NCBI GenBank assembly: GCA_044348005.1
Contig: JBIKTR010000004.1
Coordinates: 1 to 64,000, forward strand
Length of the DNA: 64,000 nt
Reading direction: 5' to 3'
Origin: JAJTHC01 sp044348005
Lineage (GTDB): Bacteria; Cyanobacteriota; Vampirovibrionia; Vampirovibrionales; JAJTHC01
Shown: positions 17,142 through 25,756 of the stretch, in pieces
Layout of the letters: every line of letters starts with the position of its first letter
Position numbering within the stretch: position 1 is the stretch's first letter
Position numbers and translations under genes: made by a program
Notes under the pieces: model-generated
The model's database searches: none
Seen by the model: the letters and a program-made list of their open reading frames with translations, nothing else
What the model was told of the DNA's origin: nothing

Positions 17142-18833
17142 TTGAATCCACACACGCCAAACGATGCTGAAAACCTAAACGAAACCAAACTTTTACTGGC
17201 TATTTTGCCTCAAGGCATTCAGTCGGCCATTCATGAAGAGGAACTGTATTCATTGGTTGAAATCGTCTTGGATTTGGGACGCCCCGCCGAAGTACGCTTC
17301 TTAGACGGTTCGTTTCGAGACATTGGCACAAACCCCGTCACCCCTGAAGACATCGCCCATATTCTTGAAAATATCAGCCCCTTTTCAGACGACAACCGTT
17401 CAGGCATTGCCCGCACGCTGCACCGCATTAGTGCCATTCGCAACCGCCAAAACGATGTTGTCGGCTTAACGTGTCGCGTCGGGCGCGTATTACTAGGCAC
17501 AATTGCCCCCATTGCAGATATTGTGGCAAGCGGTAAAAGCATCCTGTTATTGGGGCGCCCTGGAGTGGGCAAAACAACCAAGCTTCGTGAAATTGCCAAA
17601 GTCATTGCCAATGAACACCGCAAGCGCGTGGTGATTGTGGACACATCTAATGAAATTGCGGGGGATGGAGACATTCCACACCCTGTGGTGGGGCGCGCCC
17701 GAAGAATGCAAGTGAAAACCCCCTTGCAACAGCAAAGCGTGATGATTGAAGCGGTTGAAAACCATATGCCTGAAGTGATTGTGATTGACGAAATAGGCAC
17801 TGAAGCCGAAGCACAAGCAGCGCGCACCATTGCCGAACGAGGCGTGAGTTTAATTGCCACCGCGCATGGAACAAAACTTGAAAACCTGATTAAAAACCCT
17901 GTACTCAGCGATTTGATTGGCGGTATTCAAAGCGTCACCTTGGGCGATGAAGAAGCACGCCGACGGGCGACACAAAAAACCATTTTGGAACGAGAAAACC
18001 CCCCTACCTTTGATGTGGCCATTGAACTGCGAGACAAAAACACCTTTGCCGTTTACTTAGACGTTGGCAAAACCGTGGACGACATGCTTCGAGGCTTTGC
18101 CGTCAACCCCGAAATTCGAAAAACCGCCGAAGACGGTAGCGTCAAGATCTTAAGCACCCAAGTCAAACAGTTAATGGATCCAATCAACCCAGAAGGCGGC
18201 ATGAAAACAGCGTCTCTTCAAGAAGCCGTGCCGTTTCACAAGCCCATTCAGCAAGAAAACATACCCTGTTTTAACGTCTTTTTATATGCGGTGACCAAAA
18301 GTTTTGTGGAACGCATTTTAGAGCGTCTAAACCTACAACATGTGATTCGTTTGACGCTTCAAATGCACGAAGCCCACGCCGTGCTTGCCCTGCGAGGTCA
18401 CGCCCGCCCTGGAGCCAAGATATTACGACTGGCCACTGATTTTGAGGTGCCTTGTTTTTATGCCAAAACCAACACAATTCCGCAAATCCAGCGCGCCCTG
18501 CGTGAAGCCCTTGAAGCCACCGAACGAGGTCAGCACATTTTGGATCAACTGCGTTTAAGCGTAGGCGAAGAAAATAGCCGTACCGCATGGGCAAACTCAG
18601 CGGTGGAAGCCGATGCCAGCTCGCCTCAGCATGATGAAATTGAATCGGCGATTCAAGAAGTGGAAGCGGGCATTCAAATTGTGTTGAATACGCAGAAGTC
18701 TTACGAACTGGAGCCTCGGCGGTCCTATATTCGCCGTTTACAGCACGATCATGTGGAAAAGTTCAACTTGATTTCGCTTTCCGTCGGTGCGGAACCCGAA
18801 CGGCACATCAAGATTTTACCGAATAAGACTTAA
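17142..18833 (+). CDS. AAA ATPase with C-terminal R3H domain (Ycf45-like)
   Basis: 563 residues. An AAA ATPase core resembling SpoIIIAA and the cyanobacterial/plastid Ycf45 proteins has Walker A at LGRPGVGKTTKLREIA, Walker B at VIVIDEIGTEAEAQA and SLIATAHGT as sensor region. A long middle region leads to a C-terminal single-strand nucleic-acid-binding R3H-type stretch (YELEPRRSYIRRLQHDHVEK...GAEPERHI) with the Arg-x3-His spacing. This full-length architecture is typical of cyanobacteria and is one reason for assigning the window to that phylum. The start is TTG at 17142, backed by AAAGGAAGG about 7 nt upstream. Biochemical role not established for the family. Confidence 0.9.
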   Translation: MNPHTPNDAENLNETKLLLAILPQGIQSAIHEEELYSLVEIVLDLGRPAEVRFLDGSFRDIGTNPVTPEDIAHILENISPFSDDNRSGIARTLHRISAIRNRQNDVVGLTCRVGRVLLGTIAPIADIVASGKSILLLGRPGVGKTTKLREIAKVIANEHRKRVVIVDTSNEIAGDGDIPHPVVGRARRMQVKTPLQQQSVMIEAVENHMPEVIVIDEIGTEAEAQAARTIAERGVSLIATAHGTKLENLIKNPVLSDLIGGIQSVTLGDEEARRRATQKTILERENPPTFDVAIELRDKNTFAVYLDVGKTVDDMLRGFAVNPEIRKTAEDGSVKILSTQVKQLMDPINPEGGMKTASLQEAVPFHKPIQQENIPCFNVFLYAVTKSFVERILERLNLQHVIRLTLQMHEAHAVLALRGHARPGAKILRLATDFEVPCFYAKTNTIPQIQRALREALEATERGQHILDQLRLSVGEENSRTAWANSAVEADASSPQHDEIESAIQEVEAGIQIVLNTQKSYELEPRRSYIRRLQHDHVEKFNLISLSVGAEPERHIKILPNKT

Positions 18834-18850
18834 CACCTCTAAGGTAGGAA

Positions 18851-18879
18851 TTGCGACGATACGGTTTTTATGCCATAAT
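18851..18879 (+). promoter_or_regulatory. Promoter of rnpB
   Basis: -35 TTGCGA (18851-18856), 17-nt spacer, -10 CATAAT (18874-18879), placing the start at about 18886, exactly where the P1 stem of RNase P RNA begins. Confidence 0.75.
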
Positions 18880-18885
18880 AGAGCG

Positions 18886-19256
18886 GTAACGTGTGGTACG
18901 TTGTCGCAGGTGAGGGCTTTTGGCGCTTGCTTGAGGAAAGTCCGGGCTCCTTAGAGCAGGTCGCCAGGTAACGCCTGGTGCGGGTAACCGTGAGGAAAGT
19001 GCCACAGAAATGTAAACCGCCGATGCTGCAAAGCAGGCAAGGGTGCAACGGTGAGGTAAGAGCTCACCAGCATGGCCGTAAGACCATGGCTAGGTAAACC
19101 CCAACAGGGTGCAAGGCTAGAGTTTGTTTGACGCGGAATCCTCGCTTGCTCGGCAGAATCCGTTTAGAACTTACGCCGCTAGAGGAGTGAAGGGTGACCT
19201 TCCCCCAAGACAGATGACGACGTTAAATACAGAACCCGGCTTACACCACACGTTAC
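18886..19256 (+). ncRNA. rnpB: RNase P RNA (type A)
   Basis: About 371 nt. The P1 helix is formed by GTAACGTGTGGT (18886) and ACCACACGTTAC (19244). Universally conserved parts are visible in order: GAGGAAAGTCCGGGCTCC, GCCAGGTAACGCCTGG, GTGCCACAGAAA, the GGTAAACCCC segment, and CAGATGACGACG...TACAGAACCCGGCTTA before the 3' strand of P1. A short T-rich stretch (ATTTTTTC) follows. It is the catalytic RNA that matures the 5' end of tRNAs. Confidence 0.97.
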
Positions 19257-19295
19257 ATTTTTTCTATAGCTAAGGTCTGCGAAAGTCTATTTTGC

Positions 19296-19420
19296 CTTGT
19301 TCCTCCTCCCTTAGGTCGCACGCCTCGCCTATGGCGGGCTACGCTAGGAGGAGGGACACCAGCTCTGACGGGGCATCCTGAATCCCTCACCCCAACCCTC
19401 TCCCTAAGGGAGAGGGAGTA
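19296..19420. repeat. Inverted repeats between rnpB and pyrB
   Basis: Two hairpins. The first joins TCCTCCTCCC near 19300 with GGAGGAGGGA near 19350 over a G/C-rich loop. The second is the near-perfect palindrome CCCTCTCCCTAAGGGAGAGG (about 19396-19416), which contains the pyrB stop codon. The leader CCCTCACCCCAACCCTCTCC is a motif seen in many bacterial genomes, and a degenerate relative occurs near 12229. They may end both converging transcripts. Confidence 0.6.
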
Positions 19421-20372
19421 AAGCCCAGAGCAAGCACGCCATCCGCATGGCCACACCGTTTCGCACCTGCTGATTGATCAACGACTTGGGATGCGTCGCT
19501 AAATCCGCGTGCAATTCCGCCCCCCAGTTCACCGGCCCCGGATGCATCAATTTCACCCGATCGTAACGAGCCAAATGCTCAGGCGTGAGCTGAATCTTCT
19601 GCACGAGGGCTTCCAACGCCTCTGGCGTTTCAGCGGTAGACAACCGCTCCTTCTGAAGTCGCAACGCCATCACCACATCCACTTCAGCCAACAAGCATTC
19701 CACATCAAAGTCGGGGGCATCGCTCAGGAAAAGGGGGGTTTGCCAGTGATCTAGGGTGTCACGAGAAGGGGCCAAGGCATCGGGGGCGTAGAGCTTAACA
19801 GACACGCCTAGTTTTTTGGCGAGTGTAAGCGTCGCCGCCACCACACGACTGTGCTTAAGATCCCCCACAATGCCAAGCCGTAACTGTTGCATATCATCAA
19901 ACGAACAGCCCGCTTGTTGAAAAAGCGTCAAGACGTCTAGCAAGCCTTGCGTGGGGTGATCGCTCATGCCGTCGCCCGCGTTGAGTAGGGCCAAGCGTCC
20001 GTGGGTGTGCTTGTCTAGCTCGATGTGAATACCGTCCTGCGCATGACGCAACACCACCGCATCAACACCCATGGCAATAAGCGTTTCAAGGGTATCTTCA
20101 AGCGATTCGCCCTTAAGCAGGCTAGAACTTTCAACAGGAAAGGGCAAGACGTTCGCCCCCAAGTTCATGGCGGCCAGTTCAAAGCTCAAGCGTGTTCGAG
20201 TAGACGCTTCATGAAAAAGCGTCGTCACCGTTTTACCCTTTAGTGAAGTGTTGGTGTAAGGTTTACCAGTCGCACGTGCTTTTTCTAGGGCATCCACAAA
20301 GCCTTGAGCGCTTAGAATGAGGCGTCGCACGGTGTCGGCGTCTAGGGTGTTGGAACGCAACAATGAACGCAT
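19404..20372 (-). CDS. pyrB: Aspartate carbamoyltransferase, catalytic subunit
   Basis: It condenses aspartate and carbamoyl phosphate in pyrimidine synthesis. The 322-residue product has the carbamoyl-phosphate loop STRTRLSFE (residues 57-65), the HPTQGLLDVLT segment and the C-terminal MHPGPVNWGAEL stretch. Full-length compared with other PyrB. The ATG at 20372 is preceded by GAAGGAAT. The promoter is TTGCTC (20421-20426) and TATTAT (20398-20403) on the minus strand with 17 nt between. No pyrC or pyrI follows; it converges on rnpB. Confidence 0.95.
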   Translation of the reverse strand: MRSLLRSNTLDADTVRRLILSAQGFVDALEKARATGKPYTNTSLKGKTVTTLFHEASTRTRLSFELAAMNLGANVLPFPVESSSLLKGESLEDTLETLIAMGVDAVVLRHAQDGIHIELDKHTHGRLALLNAGDGMSDHPTQGLLDVLTLFQQAGCSFDDMQQLRLGIVGDLKHSRVVAATLTLAKKLGVSVKLYAPDALAPSRDTLDHWQTPLFLSDAPDFDVECLLAEVDVVMALRLQKERLSTAETPEALEALVQKIQLTPEHLARYDRVKLMHPGPVNWGAELHADLATHPKSLINQQVRNGVAMRMACLLWALLPLP

Positions 20373-20397
20373 GGGAGGATTCCTTCTTTACAATTAA

Positions 20398-20426
20398 ATA
20401 ATAGCAAAACCCGTCATTTAGAGCAA
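20398..20426 (-). promoter_or_regulatory. Promoter of pyrB
   Basis: Minus-strand -35 TTGCTC, 17-nt spacer, -10 TATTAT; the 5' leader to the pyrB ATG is about 20 nt. It is divergent from the candidate small-RNA promoter at 20441. Confidence 0.6.
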
Positions 20427-20440
20427 TTGCAAACTTTTAC

Positions 20441-20469
20441 TTGCAAATGATTCTCATATGCGATAGAAT
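20441..20469 (+). promoter_or_regulatory. Promoter with Fur-box-like operator
   Basis: -35 TTGCAA (20441-20446), exact 17-nt spacer, -10 TAGAAT (20464-20469). The spacer region contains GCAAATGATTCTCATATGC (20443-20461), which matches the 19-bp Fur consensus at 12 of 19 positions, including ATGAT and TCAT. A repressor bound here would block RNA polymerase. Confidence 0.55.
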
Positions 20470-20475
20470 AAATAC

Positions 20476-20572
20476 ATAAACAAAGTGCCGAGTCTTCAGA
20501 CCACTCGTTCGCTTCACGGTTCAAACCAAATGATTCAGACATAGGCATCGCAGACGGGCGGTGCTTTTTTTT
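20476..20572 (+). ncRNA. Candidate small RNA or attenuated leader
   Basis: A transcript starting near 20476 would run about 97 nt to a rho-independent terminator: stem GCATCG (20545-20550)/CGGTGC (20559-20564), then eight T (20565-20572). Its 5' half can fold as CGAGT...ACTCG. There is no open frame. Fur-box plus roughly 100-nt terminated RNA is the layout of iron-sparing small RNAs such as RyhB; sequence similarity to RyhB is not apparent. Alternatively it is the leader of the gene at 20786, with premature termination as control. Confidence 0.5.
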
Positions 20573-20785
20573 GTTTCCTGATATCGTGTTTTAAAGAATT
20601 CGCCGAATTGCACAACTGTACTATTTTGTTCCCAAAAGGACGCCCCCCCTTTTGGGCATTGGGATTGTTTCATACCCCCCCTCCGCATAGAGGACGACAA
20701 TCAAGAAGCCTTCAATCAAATTCGACACCTGAAACGAAACCCTTCGCGTTGCATGTGCAGTCTAGGATATAAAGGAGTCGTTTGC
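20573..20785. other. Leader region before the 20786 gene
   Basis: No gene seen. It contains a hairpin with a perfect 9-bp stem, CCCAAAAGG (20631-20639)/CCTTTTGGG (20648-20656), lacking a T tail, and the ribosome-binding site AAAGGAG about 8 nt before the ATG at 20786. Confidence 0.5.
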
Positions 20786-23692
20786 ATGATGATGTTAGCA
20801 TCCCATAAAGCCGTCAACCCCTTTGGAGATTGGATCTTTGTCGATTCGCGCACGTGGCAACGCGACGTCTTAACTCCACTTAAAGAACGTGAACTGACCT
20901 TGCTTAAACGCATGGAAGCGGTTTTTTCGGTGGAAAGTCGTTTAAGTGAACGAAACATGGCAAGTTGGTTGATTTACCAAGGGTTAGACACCCAAGATTA
21001 CAGTGATATGAACTGGAACGGTAAAGGTAACGAAGACTTAGATGAAAAGCAAGTTGTTGCCGTGATGAACACGTTTGAAGCCCTGTACAAGCTGTGTTTA
21101 AGAGACAGAGAACGCTTATTTGTGTTGCAAATTGGGTTAGAAGTGCTCATGACCTTTGGGAACATTCCCAATTTAAATGCTTGGTGGGAAAAATTGGATC
21201 ACTTCACCAGTAACATCGACGGTTTTATGCTAGAAGATGTGACGTTTCACGAATCTTTAGCCGAAGCGATGAACCTTCATGCACAATATGCCTTGATTGA
21301 TCAAGATATTGACACGGCTCATAAAAACCATCGTTTTCTTAAAAAAGCAGGCTATAGCTATAAAGGTGAACAACGAGTTCCCTATTTAGAACAATGGTCG
21401 CATGTGTCGTTAATGTTAATCGAAATCTACGCCCATAAACAAAATGTACGCAACGCTCGCGTCTTGTACGAAGATATTTGCTTTGTGGATGAAGAACTCG
21501 CTAAAGGCAATCAGCAGGTAATAGAAGACCATGCCAAAGGCGCCGAACTCCTGATTTGGTTGAGTCGTGAACATCCTTCTAAACCCAAGACTTTACAACT
21601 ACAACGAGATTTGTACAATTTGGTGGACGCTCATGTAGACAATTCCGTAATGGTGCGTCACTTTATAAATGGGGCCATTAGCATGGCTCAAAGTTACGGC
21701 AATGAAGGGCAATTACAACCCGCGTTGCGCTTGTGGCAATTGGCGCATCGCTTTGTCACACGAGGCAATCATTATGATCACCCTGAAGTGTTAATGCTCT
21801 TAGGCAAACTGGGTATGAACGTGATTTGGACGCATACGGGCAAAGAATCCGTGAATGACGTTCAAGTGGTGTATGATCAACTCTGTGAAATGGCTGCTAG
21901 TGCCAAGGGGCATCCGATTCAATTTTTTGAACAATGTGCATGGGCAGGGGTTAATTTGGCTTGGGTATACGCGCAAAAAGGAGACCTTGAATCCTTGCCC
22001 CAATTGCTGAGTGATATTCATACCTTTGAAGCCCATTACCCCATGATTTTTGGTTTTAAGGAAGCCGCAGCAGCGGCCTGCCGTAATGGTTTATGGGGAA
22101 TGAGACAAGCCCAACTGCTTCACCATAATTTGGTCTTTCAGTGTATTGAACATGAAGCGCGTCGCTTGATTTTAAATGCGGTTGAAAATCGCGATATACA
22201 CCCCACCTCACCTTATTTTCTTCAACAGCTTACAACGTTATTGTTCCAATTAGGGCAGTTGGATATTCGCTTGCATGATTACGCAAGCTTTGCCAAGCGT
22301 TTGGAATGGGCGGAAAATTTAAGTCAATTCAAAGAAATTTTACTAGCAGAACATGCGTTATTTGTGTGTGAATATGCCCTGTTAGGGATTGAAAATCGTA
22401 ATAAAGTCGAATTATTTGAACACACCGAACGTTTTTGGAACGTTCTTAACACGCTTTCATTAACCTTTACAGATTCTGAAGACATTCAACGACTGTATGC
22501 CGCGGGAGCCTGCCATTGGGCATGGCGGTTGAAGAAAGTCAAAAACATCGCTGAAATCGAAGCGCTTTTGCGTCATTTAAAGCTGGTTCAAAGTAAGTTT
22601 CCCTATTCTATTGAATTATTACGCGGGATGTGTGGCTTACATGCCACGCTTGCAACCGCCTATGTTGAAGTAGACAATTGGACACTGGCAACATCCCATT
22701 TAAACCCGATCAAAACCTTGTTTTCACAAAGCAAGCAAGACGCCAAAATCCTGAATGCGTGGGCAGAAGTGCTAACCAAGATGGTGACCACTTGGCCTCA
22801 CCATCGTAATGTACAATCCACTCTTCCGTATTTGGAAACATTACTAGAACTTTCTAAGCAGTACCCTCAACATAACTTTTGGCCCAGTACGCTTGCCCAA
22901 GTGCGTGCCCACCATTGCCAAAGCTTCTTTATGTTGAAGCATGCCGATGCCGCACTTAAAGAATTGCATGCTTTACAAGAGTTATGGGAAACCTTTAAGC
23001 CTCATCATGCCGTAGAAACCGCTTACATGAATGCAAAAGCCGCGCGTGTTATGTGGATTTGTAGTCAAGAAGACTTAGAAAAGGCTCAATTTGAATTATG
23101 GCAAGTCTTTCAGCATCATGACGTGCAACTTCGTGAAAAGCGCCCCTTGGTAGGGTGGAAAGCAAGCCTGACGAGTGCTTTAGCCGTCTTTAATTTGGCG
23201 ATCAAACAGCCTAATGCCCCCGTGGCCGATGCTGTGTTTCGTCGTTCATTAAATCTAGTCAAGCAACTTCCCCCACGTTTGGCCAAAGATCCATGGCGAA
23301 GTTTGGGTTACATGGCCCTAGGGTGGACGAATCACATTCCGAGGGAAGAAGACCCACGCACGTGGTTTCAAAAAGTCATGCAACAGCCTTTGCATGAAGT
23401 CGTGCATGAATTGCTGCATCTTCCGCAAACGCAAGGCATCGCGGTTTGGGATTCACTTCGCAAGCCGATGGTTCCTTATTTTGAACATGACGCAGGCTTC
23501 ACGGATTCTAGTCGTTATATTGTGGGCTTTCAGATCAATGACGCCTTGAGCAAAGAAACCTTAGAAGCGTTGCATCAAGACCCTGACCCTTTATGGATTC
23601 AGCAAAAATGTTTTGAAGTCTGTGTGTTGGAAGGATCTCAACAGGCGGAACATTTTTATCAGCACATTCGTTCGTTCCAGGGGTCTTCATAA
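20786..23692 (+). CDS. Large all-helical (TPR-like) protein of unknown function
   Basis: 968 residues from the ATG at 20786, selected because AAAGGAG lies 8 nt upstream (the frame is open from 20753). No recognised domain signature. The sequence is rich in aromatic, Leu, Ala and His residues arranged as successive amphipathic helices of 30-40 residues (for example QRDLYNLVDAHVDNSVMVRH, ALRLWQLAHRFV, LPQLLSDIHTFEAHYPMIFG), suggesting an alpha-solenoid of TPR type, probably cytoplasmic: no signal peptide or membrane helix. It is preceded by the Fur-box promoter and terminated RNA at 20441-20572 and could be regulated through them. It overlaps the convergent protease gene by 6 nt. Confidence 0.75.
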   Translation: MMMLASHKAVNPFGDWIFVDSRTWQRDVLTPLKERELTLLKRMEAVFSVESRLSERNMASWLIYQGLDTQDYSDMNWNGKGNEDLDEKQVVAVMNTFEALYKLCLRDRERLFVLQIGLEVLMTFGNIPNLNAWWEKLDHFTSNIDGFMLEDVTFHESLAEAMNLHAQYALIDQDIDTAHKNHRFLKKAGYSYKGEQRVPYLEQWSHVSLMLIEIYAHKQNVRNARVLYEDICFVDEELAKGNQQVIEDHAKGAELLIWLSREHPSKPKTLQLQRDLYNLVDAHVDNSVMVRHFINGAISMAQSYGNEGQLQPALRLWQLAHRFVTRGNHYDHPEVLMLLGKLGMNVIWTHTGKESVNDVQVVYDQLCEMAASAKGHPIQFFEQCAWAGVNLAWVYAQKGDLESLPQLLSDIHTFEAHYPMIFGFKEAAAAACRNGLWGMRQAQLLHHNLVFQCIEHEARRLILNAVENRDIHPTSPYFLQQLTTLLFQLGQLDIRLHDYASFAKRLEWAENLSQFKEILLAEHALFVCEYALLGIENRNKVELFEHTERFWNVLNTLSLTFTDSEDIQRLYAAGACHWAWRLKKVKNIAEIEALLRHLKLVQSKFPYSIELLRGMCGLHATLATAYVEVDNWTLATSHLNPIKTLFSQSKQDAKILNAWAEVLTKMVTTWPHHRNVQSTLPYLETLLELSKQYPQHNFWPSTLAQVRAHHCQSFFMLKHADAALKELHALQELWETFKPHHAVETAYMNAKAARVMWICSQEDLEKAQFELWQVFQHHDVQLREKRPLVGWKASLTSALAVFNLAIKQPNAPVADAVFRRSLNLVKQLPPRLAKDPWRSLGYMALGWTNHIPREEDPRTWFQKVMQQPLHEVVHELLHLPQTQGIAVWDSLRKPMVPYFEHDAGFTDSSRYIVGFQINDALSKETLEALHQDPDPLWIQQKCFEVCVLEGSQQAEHFYQHIRSFQGSS

Positions 23693-24337
23693 AGGGCGCC
23701 CATACAGTCGTTGTAATTGAGCCAAGTCTTCGTGGGTGAATTGGTGGTTCTGCAAACTGCGATAAAACATCACACTATGGGGATTTTGTGTATGTTCTAA
23801 CCCCAAGGCATGGCCTATTTCATGCAAAAAGGTGGCGTACAACTGTAAGCATTGAGCCTCAGAATCCAAGTGTTGGTTAATGCGTGGGTTACGTTGCAAA
23901 ACAAGGTCACTTCTATAAATAAATAGTTGTCCTTTTTTGAAGTGGGTTTGATTAAGGGTGCGTCCTACTTCGTAAGGGCGCTGTGGATTGGTGTCATCGC
24001 TCCATGCAATAAAGATGCCTTCGCTCGTGTCATTGTGGCGGGTAAGGGGCTTAAATTGTATGCCGCCGTTACTGGCAGACTGCCAAGCCCGCAGGGCTTT
24101 TTCAAAGGCTTCAGGGGGTTGGGGTTGCTTGTCATCGAAAGGTTCACAAAAAATAGAAATCGCTTGAGGATCTTCCCAAACAGGCACCCACTGGGAAAGT
24201 TCAGCGGGGGGAAGGGCGGTTTTGGCTTCAATCGAACGTTTAGCAAACCCTTGATTCCCAGCAGGCGTGGGATTCTGTGGCCCTATTTGAAGAGGCGAGT
24301 GAAGAAAAGATGATTTTGAAAAAGGGGGAACAGGCAC
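23687..24337 (-). CDS. Matrixin-like zinc metalloprotease (M10)
   Basis: 216 residues. The C-terminus has the metzincin zinc site HEIGHALGLEH (172-182) and the Met-turn SVM (188-190), followed by a short helix, FTHEDLAQLQRLYG, as in matrixins. Upstream, the strands IFIAWSD and GQLFIYRSD fit the M10 fold. The N-terminal 50 residues are Pro-rich without an evident signal peptide and without the cysteine-switch motif. The start is GTG at 24337 with a strong GAGGTGA 8 nt before it. Its substrate is unknown. It converges with the 20786 gene and is followed upstream by nrnA on the same strand. Confidence 0.85.
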   Translation of the reverse strand: MPVPPFSKSSFLHSPLQIGPQNPTPAGNQGFAKRSIEAKTALPPAELSQWVPVWEDPQAISIFCEPFDDKQPQPPEAFEKALRAWQSASNGGIQFKPLTRHNDTSEGIFIAWSDDTNPQRPYEVGRTLNQTHFKKGQLFIYRSDLVLQRNPRINQHLDSEAQCLQLYATFLHEIGHALGLEHTQNPHSVMFYRSLQNHQFTHEDLAQLQRLYGRPL

Positions 24338-24378
24338 GGCAAGTCACCTCTTCTTACGATTCAATGGAAGAAGCATCA

Positions 24379-25398
24379 TTAGTAAACAACCGTTTCAAGT
24401 ACGTTTAATAAGGCTTGGGTGGTGGTATTTAAGTCGGTTTCGACTGATGCACCCGCTGCTTTTTTATGCCCCCCCCCACCAAAATGTTCACCTAGCAAGG
24501 CAGAAACATCAATAGCGTTAGAATTAGAACGCAAGCTGATTTTGGTGCGTCCTGAAGGCATTTCTTTAACAAAGGCGGACACTTGCACGCCTTGAATGCA
24601 GCGTAATTGGTCGATGATGCCTTCGGTGTGTTCGTCTAAAGCATTAAAGTGGTCTAATTCTTTTAAGGTGAGCGTCGTCCACATAATACGACCCTTCGCA
24701 TGAGCCTTGGCCTTTAAAACCGCATGGGCGATCAACTGGCTTTGGCAAAAGGGCTGTGTTTCATAGATTTGATTGTAAATATAGGTCACATCGGCTCCTG
24801 CGCGTTGAAGTTGGCTGGCGACTTCAAAGACTTCAGGCGTGGTGCTAGAATGTCGAAATCCGCCCGTGTCCGTCAATAAAGCCACATACAAACACGTCGC
24901 TGCTTCAGGACTTATGGGGCTTTGCCACCTATTTAAAAGTCTTACAATTACTTGACCTGTTGCCGCGGCATCGGTTTCAATGAGATTGATCTGAGCAAAG
25001 GCGTCGTTTGAAACATGATGATCGATATTTAGGGTATACGTTGCGGTTTCAAACAATTGAACCGCAGGCCCCAGCCGAGACACAGACCCACAATCAACAG
25101 AAATGGCTAAATCATAGCGTTTTAGCACTTTTTCAGGCGTTTTGTCGATGCTAATAACTTCTTCAATACCAGGCATAAAGTGAAAGACATCTGGCATGCG
25201 TCCCGCAATAATACAGTCGATTCGTTTGATGTGAGGGAAAAGAGCGCCAAGGCTATGTTTTAAACCCAACATAGAACCCAGTGTATCGCCATCAGGGCCC
25301 ACATGGGCGGTAATGAAAACGGTTTCAACAGAATCTAAAACGTTATAGGCGTCTTGGTATCGACGCAATTTTGGCAAGCGTTCAGTTGTCATACTCAT
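24379..25398 (-). CDS. nrnA: Bifunctional oligoribonuclease / pAp phosphatase (NrnA-like, DHH family)
   Basis: A DHH/DHHA1 phosphoesterase of 339 residues that degrades nano-RNA and pAp. Metal motifs: AHVGPDGDTLGS (H32, D36, D38), the AISVDCG motif, and LNIDHHVSND, the signature DHH. The C-terminal DHHA1 domain ends in GEHFGGGGHKKAAGAS, which binds the substrate phosphate. Start ATG at 25398 with AAAGGAAA upstream. The GGGG is encoded by a run of nine C on the plus strand (24469-24477). It lies 42 nt upstream of the matrixin gene and may be co-transcribed with it. Confidence 0.93.
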   Translation of the reverse strand: MSMTTERLPKLRRYQDAYNVLDSVETVFITAHVGPDGDTLGSMLGLKHSLGALFPHIKRIDCIIAGRMPDVFHFMPGIEEVISIDKTPEKVLKRYDLAISVDCGSVSRLGPAVQLFETATYTLNIDHHVSNDAFAQINLIETDAAATGQVIVRLLNRWQSPISPEAATCLYVALLTDTGGFRHSSTTPEVFEVASQLQRAGADVTYIYNQIYETQPFCQSQLIAHAVLKAKAHAKGRIMWTTLTLKELDHFNALDEHTEGIIDQLRCIQGVQVSAFVKEMPSGRTKISLRSNSNAIDVSALLGEHFGGGGHKKAAGASVETDLNTTTQALLNVLETVVY

Positions 25399-25486
25399 GG
25401 TATTTCCTTTTATGAAATTTTATATCCTTTAGTATAACCCATGGCGAAGGGTTTTGGTACAATTATTAGGTTTAAATACTGAACTT

Positions 25487-25624
25487 ATACCGTTTAAACG
25501 AATGAATAGCGTATAGGTGGATTCTAGGAGCCTAGACTCGCAGATGGGTGAAGCGTACATAAGCACATCGAGAATCGTAGCGACAACGAAGACGCCAGAC
25601 GCTATTTAATCGTTTAATTGGTAT
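25487..25624 (-). repeat. Covarying palindromic element, copy A
   Basis: Outer arms ATACCGTTTAAACG... (25487-25513) and its imperfect complement (25599-25624) enclose the conserved core (25521-25592). On the minus strand the core reads TCTTCGTTGTCGCTACGATT, then an inner hairpin closed by GATTCTCG/CGAGTC, then TCTAGGCTCCTAGA. It is a member of the family also found at 43705 and 63781. It lies in the divergent region between nrnA and dapF. Confidence 0.85.
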
Positions 25625-25698
25625 TACGGAAAAGAGTGTGTTTTGAGGTTAGTGCTTTACCAGAATTGAAAAAGCGACAATCAATGCATTCTTTTTCT

Positions 25699-25706
25699 GT
25701 TATAAT
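25699..25706 (+). promoter_or_regulatory. Extended -10 promoter upstream of dapF
   Basis: TGTTATAAT: a perfect -10 hexamer TATAAT (25701-25706) with a TG extension one base upstream. No good -35 at the right distance. Confidence 0.5.
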
Positions 25707-25756
25707 GCTAAACATACTAAACAATTCCCATTATTTTGTAAAGGATCTCCACGCCC

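Noticed and set aside
19296..19420. Insertion-sequence remnant after rnpB
   Set aside because: Only short palindromes are present; no transposase fragment or target duplication.
25487..25624. tRNA or tmRNA gene in the nrnA-dapF spacer
   Set aside because: The fold is clover-like, but there is no TTCRA loop, no anticodon arm geometry and no conserved tRNA positions.
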